Assembly (NCBI GenBank): GCA_945878355.1
Contig: CAMCTC010000032.1
Coordinates: 1-46,928, forward strand
DNA from: Bordetella parapertussis
GTDB lineage: Bacteria > Pseudomonadota > Gammaproteobacteria > Burkholderiales > Burkholderiaceae_C
Direction of reading: 5' to 3'
Length of the DNA: 46,928 nt
Of the stretch, positions 42,622-46,928 are shown piece after piece. Below the pieces are notes generated by a model. It was not told the origin of the DNA, did no database searches, and was given only the letters and a program-made list of their open reading frames with translations. How positions within the stretch are numbered: the first letter of the stretch is position 1; every line of letters begins with the position of its first letter. The position numbers were made by a program, and so were the translations under genes.

Positions 42622-42870
42622 GCGATGGCGAGGCCTGTGTCAGGCGTGAGCAACGGGTTGGATGGCGATCACCCGGGAAGCCTCGACTGTCGGCCAGGCC
42701 CGGCCAGACCGTCTTGCGATGGATCAACGCTGTACCAGCGCCAGCAGCCCGCCCGATCCCACGCTCATATCGCCCAAGGTCCGAGCCAGGCCAATCCGCG
42801 CGAAAGTCTGCCGTTCTGGCGCCCGGCGAGATCGACCACCTCGCTGGGTCCGGTGCTGGAGCGCCCAGCG
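42622..42870. other. Intergenic region upstream of the Crp/Fnr gene
   Basis: These 249 bases separate the glycerate kinase end from the Crp/Fnr start on the same strand. They hold an FNR-like box at 42714-42727. A minus-strand frame over its distal part (ending in a run SVGSGGLLALVQR) may be a decayed gene but matches nothing I recognise. No terminator is clear. Confidence 0.4.
42714..42727. promoter_or_regulatory. FNR-like box upstream of the Crp/Fnr gene
   Basis: TTGCG-ATGG-ATCAA matches the FNR consensus TTGAT-N4-ATCAA in eight of ten conserved positions, about 95 bp upstream of the Crp/Fnr ATG. The right half is perfect. It could be an autoregulatory site. Confidence 0.4.
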
Positions 42871-44187
42871 CTACAACACCAGCAGCGCTCGAAAATCGTT
42901 GACGTTGGTATAGGTCGGACCGGTCACCACCAAATCGCCCAGCGCGGCGAAATGGCCGTAAGCGTCATGGCGCGACAGGCTGTGGTCGAGCGACAGCGAC
43001 AGCGCCGCGCTGCGGGCCAGTGTGTCGGGGCTGACCAAAGCGCCGGCGTTGTCTTCGACGCCGTCGATGCCGTCGGTGTCTGCCGCCAATGCCCAGACGC
43101 CAGCCTGGGCTTGCAGCGCCAGCGCGCAGCCGAGGAGGAATTCACCCGCACGCCCACCCCGACCCAGCGACTGGCCGGGCAGCTGGCGTACTGTGACGGT
43201 GGTCTCGCCACCGGACAGGATCACGCAGGGCGCAGCGAAAGGCGTGCCGCGCCGCGCCACTGCGCGCGCCAGCGCGGCGTGCATACGGCCGATGTCACGC
43301 GATTCGCCCTCGATCTCGTCGGACAGAATGTACGCAGCCACACCAGCCGACCGCGCCAGCGCGGCAGCCGCTTCCAGACTGGCCTGAGGCGTGGCGATGA
43401 CACGGGCATGGTGGCCGTCCAGCCGAGGGTCACCCGGCTTGGGCGTCTCGAAAACGCCGCTCTCCAGACCCTCGCGGGCAGCCGGCGGCAATTCGATGCG
43501 GTAGCGGTCGATGATCGCCAGCGCGTCAGCGCAACTGCTGGCGTCGGCCACGGTCGGGCCGCTCGCGATCACGCCCAAGTCGTCGCCAGGGACATCCGAG
43601 ATCGCCAGCGTCAGCAACTGTGCCGGTGCACACAGCGCCGCCAGCCGTCCACCCTTGATCGCCGAGAGGTGCTTGCGAACGCAGTTCATCTCGCCGATCG
43701 CCGCACCGCTGGCCAGCAAGGCGCGGTTGACCGCCTGCTTGTCAGCCAGCGTCAGGCCTGGCGCAGGCAGCGACAGCAGCGAGGAGCCGCCGCCCGAGAT
43801 CAGCGCGATCACCAGGTCGTCCGCGCTCAATCCCTGCACCATCGAGAGCAAGCGTTCGGCTGCGTCACGGCCTGCAGCATCAGGCACCGGGTGGGCGGCC
43901 TCGACCACCTCGATGCGACCAGGCTTGGCGCGCCAGGCCTCGGGCACATGGCCATAGCGGGTCACCACCAGACCGGACAAGGGCGCGTCGGCCGGCCAGA
44001 GCGCGTCGAGCGCGGCGGCCATCGCACCACCCGCCTTGCCGGCGCCGATCACCAGCGTGCGGCCGCGCGGCGGCGCGGGCAGTTGGCCCGCCAGCACCTG
44101 TGACGGCTGAGCACGGGCGACTGCGGCGTCGAACAGCGCGCGCAGAAAGGCGCGCGGGTCGCTTGGATCAGGGGCAACAGTGCTCAT
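42871..44187 (-). CDS. Glycerate 2-kinase (GckA/TtuD, MOFRL family)
   Basis: Phosphorylates D-glycerate to 2-phosphoglycerate. The 438-residue product has the two domains of the family: an N-terminal Rossmann-like part with TLVIGAGKAGGAMAAAL and LISGGGSSLLSLP, then the C-terminal MOFRL part with ILSGGETTVTVR, GRGGRAGEFLL and AADTDGIDGVEDNAG. Older annotations call this hydroxypyruvate reductase TtuD; the sequence fits the kinase. It follows the tartronate semialdehyde reductase gene by 71 bp, giving two consecutive steps. Confidence 0.9.
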   Translation of the reverse strand: MSTVAPDPSDPRAFLRALFDAAVARAQPSQVLAGQLPAPPRGRTLVIGAGKAGGAMAAALDALWPADAPLSGLVVTRYGHVPEAWRAKPGRIEVVEAAHPVPDAAGRDAAERLLSMVQGLSADDLVIALISGGGSSLLSLPAPGLTLADKQAVNRALLASGAAIGEMNCVRKHLSAIKGGRLAALCAPAQLLTLAISDVPGDDLGVIASGPTVADASSCADALAIIDRYRIELPPAAREGLESGVFETPKPGDPRLDGHHARVIATPQASLEAAAALARSAGVAAYILSDEIEGESRDIGRMHAALARAVARRGTPFAAPCVILSGGETTVTVRQLPGQSLGRGGRAGEFLLGCALALQAQAGVWALAADTDGIDGVEDNAGALVSPDTLARSAALSLSLDHSLSRHDAYGHFAALGDLVVTGPTYTNVNDFRALLVL

Positions 44188-44227
44188 CGGCAGGGATTCC
44201 AGCGTATTTCAACTCAACAAGGCGGCA

Positions 44228-44257
44228 CGGCAAGCCGGCAAATCACAGGGCTTGCCG
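44228..44257 (-). other. Hairpin between glxR-like and glycerate kinase genes
   Basis: CGGCAAGCC (44228-44236) and GGCTTGCCG (44249-44257) form a perfect 9-bp stem with a 12-nt loop, directly after the glxR-like stop. There is no T-run. A partial terminator or mRNA stabiliser between the two genes fits. Confidence 0.5.
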
Positions 44258-44258
44258 G

Positions 44259-45152
44259 TCACACCCCGGCCACCTCGTGGGCAGCCATCAGTTCGAGCGC
44301 CTTGACCAGCGCCGAATGGTCGAGCTGGTCCCAGCCCTGCGCAGCACAGGTCTGCATCAACTGCGCGGCATTGGCCGTCTGCGGCAGCGCCATGTCCATC
44401 GCCTTGGCACCCTGCAGCGCCAGGTTCAGGTCCTTCTGGTGCAGCGCGATGCGGAAACCCGGGTTGAAGGTCCGCTTGATCATGCGCTCGCCGTGGACCT
44501 CTAGGATTCGGCTGGCCGCAAAGCCACCCATCAGCGCTTGGCGCACCTTGACCGGGTCGGCACCGGCCTTGCTGGCAAACAGCAGGGCCTCGCCTACCGC
44601 GGCGATGTTGAGCGCGACGATGATCTGGTTGGCCACCTTGGTGGTCTGGCCGTCGCCGTTGCCGCCGACCAGCGTGATGTTCTTGCCCATCAACTCAAAC
44701 AGTGGCTTGACGCGATCGAACACCAGGTCCGGCCCGCCGACCATGATGGTTAGGCTGCCGGCCTTGGCGCCGACCTCGCCGCCCGAGACAGGCGCATCGA
44801 GGTAGTCACAGCCCAGCGCGTTGATCCTGGCGGCGAACGCCTTGGTCTCGATCGGCGAGATGCTGCTCATGTCGACCACGGTCTTGCCGGCAGCCAGTCC
44901 GGCGGCCACACCGTTCTCGCCAAACAGCACTTGCGCGACGTCGGGCGTGTCGGGCAGCATCAGGAAGACGATGTCGGCCTGCTCGGCGACTTGACGCGCG
45001 CTGGCGCAGACGGTCGCGCCGGCCAACTCGGCCGCCACCTTGCTGCGGGTGTTGACGAACAGCTTGTGCCCGGCCTTGAGCAGGTGGCCCGCCATCGGCG
45101 CACCCATGATGCCCAGGCCGACGAAGCCCAGCTTGAGTTGGTTTGAGGTCAT
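44259..45152 (-). CDS. glxR: 2-hydroxy-3-oxopropionate (tartronate semialdehyde) reductase
   Basis: NAD(P)H-dependent reductase giving D-glycerate from tartronate semialdehyde; member of the beta-hydroxyacid dehydrogenase family, 297 residues. N-terminal nucleotide loop GFVGLGIMGAPMAGHLL, substrate loop DAPVSGGEVGAKAGSLTIMVGG, and catalytic lysine in GNGDGQTTKVANQ are all present. GlxR (glyoxylate route) and GarR (aldarate route) are close relatives and cannot be told apart here. No glyoxylate carboligase is adjacent. It is divergent from a LacI-type regulator whose operator lies in the gap, so it may be in that regulon. Confidence 0.9.
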   Translation of the reverse strand: MTSNQLKLGFVGLGIMGAPMAGHLLKAGHKLFVNTRSKVAAELAGATVCASARQVAEQADIVFLMLPDTPDVAQVLFGENGVAAGLAAGKTVVDMSSISPIETKAFAARINALGCDYLDAPVSGGEVGAKAGSLTIMVGGPDLVFDRVKPLFELMGKNITLVGGNGDGQTTKVANQIIVALNIAAVGEALLFASKAGADPVKVRQALMGGFAASRILEVHGERMIKRTFNPGFRIALHQKDLNLALQGAKAMDMALPQTANAAQLMQTCAAQGWDQLDHSALVKALELMAAHEVAGV

Positions 45153-45359
45153 GGCAGGTCCTTGAGGTGGCGAGGGAAGCCGTCCGGTGGATGGTGGCTT
45201 TTCAGGGTTTCGGGGGAGTACCAGCGATGGTAGCGATCGGTGGATTTGGGGCAGCCACCAGACGATCCGTCGCCAAGATCAGCAAGATGTCCGGGACAGG
45301 CCGCAAGCAGCCATCGGCATCCAGACATGGAATCGTACACCGTCAGCCAAGACAAGAAA

Positions 45360-45373
45360 GGTAGCGCTGTCAT
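45360..45373. promoter_or_regulatory. LacI-type operator upstream of the regulator gene
   Basis: GGTAGCGCTGTCAT shares the core GGTAGCGCT-TC with two operators at 46457-46497. It ends 17 bp before the LacI-family ATG, a position suited to autorepression, and could also influence the divergent glxR-like gene. Confidence 0.75.
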
Positions 45374-45389
45374 CCTCCTAGAATGTGCC

Positions 45390-46415
45390 ATGAAACAAGT
45401 TCCACCCCGGCGCGGCCGGCGCGGCAGCGGCGCCGTGACGCTGCACGATGTGGCCAAGCTTGCCGGCGTGGCGCCGATCACCGCCTCGCGCGCCCTGAAC
45501 AAGCCGGAGCAGGTATCCGACGAGGTGCGCAAGAAAGTCGGTGAGGCTGTTGCACGCATCGGCTATGTGCCCAACCTGCTGGCCGGCGGCCTGGCATCGA
45601 CCCGCAGCAAACTGGTCGCGGCCGTCGTCCCGACGATCTCGGGCCCGGTGTTTCTGGAGACGGTCCAGGCCTTGACCGAGGCCTTGGCCGAACACGGCTA
45701 CCAACTGATGCTGGGCCAAGCCGCCTATGTGGGGTCACGAGAGGACGCGTTGCTGGAGGCCATCATCGGGCGCCGCCCCGATGGCATCGTGCTGACAGGC
45801 ATCATGCATTCGGCTGAGGGCCGCCGAAGGCTGCTGGCATCGGGCATCCCGGTGGTCGAGACCTGGGACCTGACCCCAACACCGATCGACATGCTGGTCG
45901 GTTTCTCCCATGTGGAGGTGGGCCGCGCAGTGGCCGAATTCCTGCACACCAAGGGGCGACGCAGATTCGCGGTGGTGGCCGGCGACGACGAGCGCGCCAC
46001 TCGCCGCCTGGGGGCTTTTCAGGCCGCAGCCCTGGGCCTGGGCCTGCCGCCGGTGCAGGCGATCGTCGTGCCCGCGCCGACCACGCTCAAGAGCGGCCGC
46101 AGCGCGCTGGCCGAATTGATGGATGGCGGACCCAAGATTGACGCGGTGTTTTGCAGCTCCGACCTGTTGGCGCTGGGCGTGCTGACCGAAGCGCAAGCCC
46201 GAAGCATCGCGGTGCCCGAACGTCTGGCCATCGTCGGCTTCGGCGACCTCGAGTTCGCAGCCGATCTGCACCCGGCGCTGACCACGGTGCACATCAACGG
46301 CACAGCGATCGGCCGTCAGGCTGCGCAGTTCATCGTCGACCGCGCAGAAGGCCACCCCATCGGGCAGTCCGTGATCGACATCGGCTTCTCGATCGTCGAT
46401 CGCCAGAGCACCTGA
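45390..46415 (+). CDS. LacI-family transcriptional regulator
   Basis: Ligand-responsive repressor, 341 residues. The HTH and hinge occupy residues about 16-70 (VTLHDVAKLAGVAPITASRA, then LNKPEQVSDEVRKKV), followed by a periplasmic-binding-protein-like effector domain (LVAAVVPTISGPVF onward). Start 45390 is supported because the upstream sequence is an operator. The gluconate/GntR-like subgroup of LacI regulators binds sites with a GGTAGCGCTACC-like core, matching the sites here. Its neighbours suggest aldarate, gluconate or carboxylate control. Confidence 0.92.
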   Translation: MKQVPPRRGRRGSGAVTLHDVAKLAGVAPITASRALNKPEQVSDEVRKKVGEAVARIGYVPNLLAGGLASTRSKLVAAVVPTISGPVFLETVQALTEALAEHGYQLMLGQAAYVGSREDALLEAIIGRRPDGIVLTGIMHSAEGRRRLLASGIPVVETWDLTPTPIDMLVGFSHVEVGRAVAEFLHTKGRRRFAVVAGDDERATRRLGAFQAAALGLGLPPVQAIVVPAPTTLKSGRSALAELMDGGPKIDAVFCSSDLLALGVLTEAQARSIAVPERLAIVGFGDLEFAADLHPALTTVHINGTAIGRQAAQFIVDRAEGHPIGQSVIDIGFSIVDRQST

Positions 46416-46456
46416 CCGGGAAAACACCGAGCATCAGATGCAACACGGAGAGGCTT

Positions 46457-46497
46457 GGTAGCGCTATCATTTCAAGCGAAAATGGTAGCGCTATCTT
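46457..46497. promoter_or_regulatory. Pair of LacI-type operators before tctC
   Basis: GGTAGCGCTATCAT (46457-46470) and GGTAGCGCTATCTT (46484-46497) are near-identical and 27 bp apart, 39 bp before the tctC start. With the copy at 45360 they define a regulon of at least two promoters for the adjacent LacI regulator. Confidence 0.85.
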
Positions 46498-46535
46498 TCG
46501 GAAAGCGCCCTCCGCCCATCAAATCTGGAATGCCC

Positions 46536-46679
46536 ATGAAAGAGCTGTTGATGACTCTGTGCTTGGCGCTGACCGCGGCCAGTGGCGCTCAAGCCCAGGT
46601 TTGGCCCACCAAGCCAGTGACTTTGTTGGTGCCGTTCCCGCCAGGAGGGTCGACCGACTTGACATCCTCCCTGCCCTAA
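46536..46679 (+). pseudogene. tctC-type (Bug) solute-binding gene truncated by an insertion element
   Basis: The protein begins MKELLMTLCLALTAASGAQAQ, a clear signal peptide, and continues VWPTKPVTLLVPFPPGGSTDL, the signature opening of Bug/TctC receptors of tripartite tricarboxylate transporters. After GGSTDL the frame enters the insertion element, reads TSSLP and stops at 46679. Full family members are about 320 residues, so some 280 residues are missing here. GGA six bases before the ATG supports 46536 as the start. The rest may lie beyond the element, outside the window. Confidence 0.88.
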
Positions 46680-46800
46680 AGGGCCGGGATTCCCTCTGCA
46701 GGGGCTGCATGTCCGCAGCCGGCTCTGAACCTAGACAGGATATTGCGAGCGGCGTTCACATCACGATCATGCAAGGCCTCACACCCCAAGCAGGTCCATT
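46639..46800 (-). ncRNA. Predicted TnpB omegaRNA with guide from tctC
   Basis: In this family a guide RNA (omegaRNA) overlaps the tnpB 3' end, passes through the right-end hairpin and ends in a variable guide taken from flanking DNA. By that rule the scaffold here would lie from about 46800 to 46659, and the guide would be the minus strand of 46658-46639, inside tctC. The 5' end is a guess, and processing cannot be seen from sequence. Confidence 0.35.
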
Positions 46801-46928
46801 GCCTTATTGCAAGACCTTCGAGCCCTTTCGGTCCCCCGACCAAACCACAGTCGGAACAGGTCTGCGTAGAGAACTTCTCACTCACTTCTTCAAACCATGC
46901 GCCATGCCTAACGGCCTTGTACGCGAGT
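46659..46928 (-). mobile_element. IS200/IS605-type element, tnpB right end (continues past window)
   Basis: The element carries tnpB on the minus strand and its right end faces tctC. The end has the usual palindrome GCCC-TAAA-GGGC (46673-46684) and a terminal GAGGATGTCAA on the minus strand (reading from about 46669 to 46659). No terminal inverted repeat or target duplication is expected for this family. The other end is outside the window, so whether a tnpA gene is present is unknown. Confidence 0.85.
46676..46928 (-). CDS. tnpB: TnpB (IS605 OrfB), C-terminal part
   Basis: RNA-guided DNA endonuclease of IS200/IS605-type elements, ancestral to Cas12. Only the last 83 or so residues lie in the window; the frame is open to the right edge. 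Visible are AYKAVRHGAWFEEV, the zinc ribbon with CSDCG and CLGC, and the final RuvC block HDRDVNAARNIL with the third catalytic aspartate. These residues are intact, so the protein may be active. Its stop codon TAG lies in the right-end palindrome. Confidence 0.9.
   Translation of the reverse strand, partial: LAYKAVRHGAWFEEVSEKFSTQTCSDCGLVGGPKGLEGLAIRQWTCLGCEALHDRDVNAARNILSRFRAGCGHAAPAEGIPAL

Noticed and set aside
1..46928. tRNA or rRNA genes
   Set aside because: No tRNA cloverleaf arms with CCA-type ends or conserved rRNA stretches were noticed by eye; short RNAs could be missed without a covariance search.

Overview
The window is high-GC DNA (roughly two-thirds G+C by eye) that reads like the chromosome of a Burkholderiales betaproteobacterium, probably from the Comamonadaceae or the Rubrivivax/Leptothrix group. 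The reasons are a Bug-type (TctC) solute-binding gene under a LacI regulator, a purine cluster with a BMP-type ABC importer, paired acyl-CoA dehydrogenases with a CaiB-type CoA-transferase, and gene-end GC-rich palindromic repeats. No rRNA, tRNA or CRISPR array was found. The assignment is inference from gene content; no database was searched.

Layout. 1-62: the start of an integrase-core gene leaving the left edge. 369-2700: rhlE helicase convergent with a MoeB/ThiF-type adenylyltransferase. 2829-6422: tetR, a 62-codon ORF and a cytochrome P450 in overlapping minus-strand order, divergent from a thiolase. 6551-10678: ctpA protease and a HAD hydrolase (minus), then a LOG-family protein and an arginase (plus). 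10892-14954: a Tat-exported molybdenum hydroxylase pair (IorB/IorA type) and a CoA-transferase. 15115-16248: an orphan DUF4143 ATPase. 16317-19757: two coupled acyl-CoA dehydrogenases divergent from a MaoC hydratase. 19852-22773: SulP transporter and a LysR regulator. 22880-28639: a Ugp-like ABC importer followed by a GpdQ-like phosphodiesterase and an overlapping HAD phosphatase. 28722-41817: a purine-salvage/catabolism locus (adenine deaminase, BMP/ABC importer, guanine deaminase, LysR, and divergent xdhABC). 41833-45152: a Crp/Fnr regulator, glycerate 2-kinase and tartronate semialdehyde reductase. 45390-46928: a LacI regulator with three matching operators, a tctC gene cut after about 41 codons, and the tnpB end of an IS200/IS605-type element that cut it.

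How they work together. The 28.7-41.8 kb block can import purine nucleosides or bases, deaminate adenine to hypoxanthine and guanine to xanthine, and oxidise both to urate. The glycerate-forming pair beside it is where glyoxylate (from urate/allantoin) or aldarates would enter central metabolism. The 22.9-28.6 kb block looks like an import-then-cleave route for a phosphodiester: transporter, diesterase, monoesterase. The thiolase, P450, acyl-CoA dehydrogenases, MaoC hydratase and CoA-transferase together suggest breakdown of a branched or cyclic carboxylic acid through CoA thioesters.

The most unusual non-coding feature is a set of short tandem repeats at gene 3' ends (14, 29 and 13 bp units). 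Each contains a stop codon, has a length not divisible by three, and therefore puts stops in all three frames behind rhlE, the arginase gene and the ATPase gene. Other points worth a look are the predicted TnpB guide taken from the broken tctC gene, a perfect 15-bp terminator placed inside the purine operon, and a dispersed 45-bp palindromic element that is a gene end in one place and the N-terminus of a permease in another.
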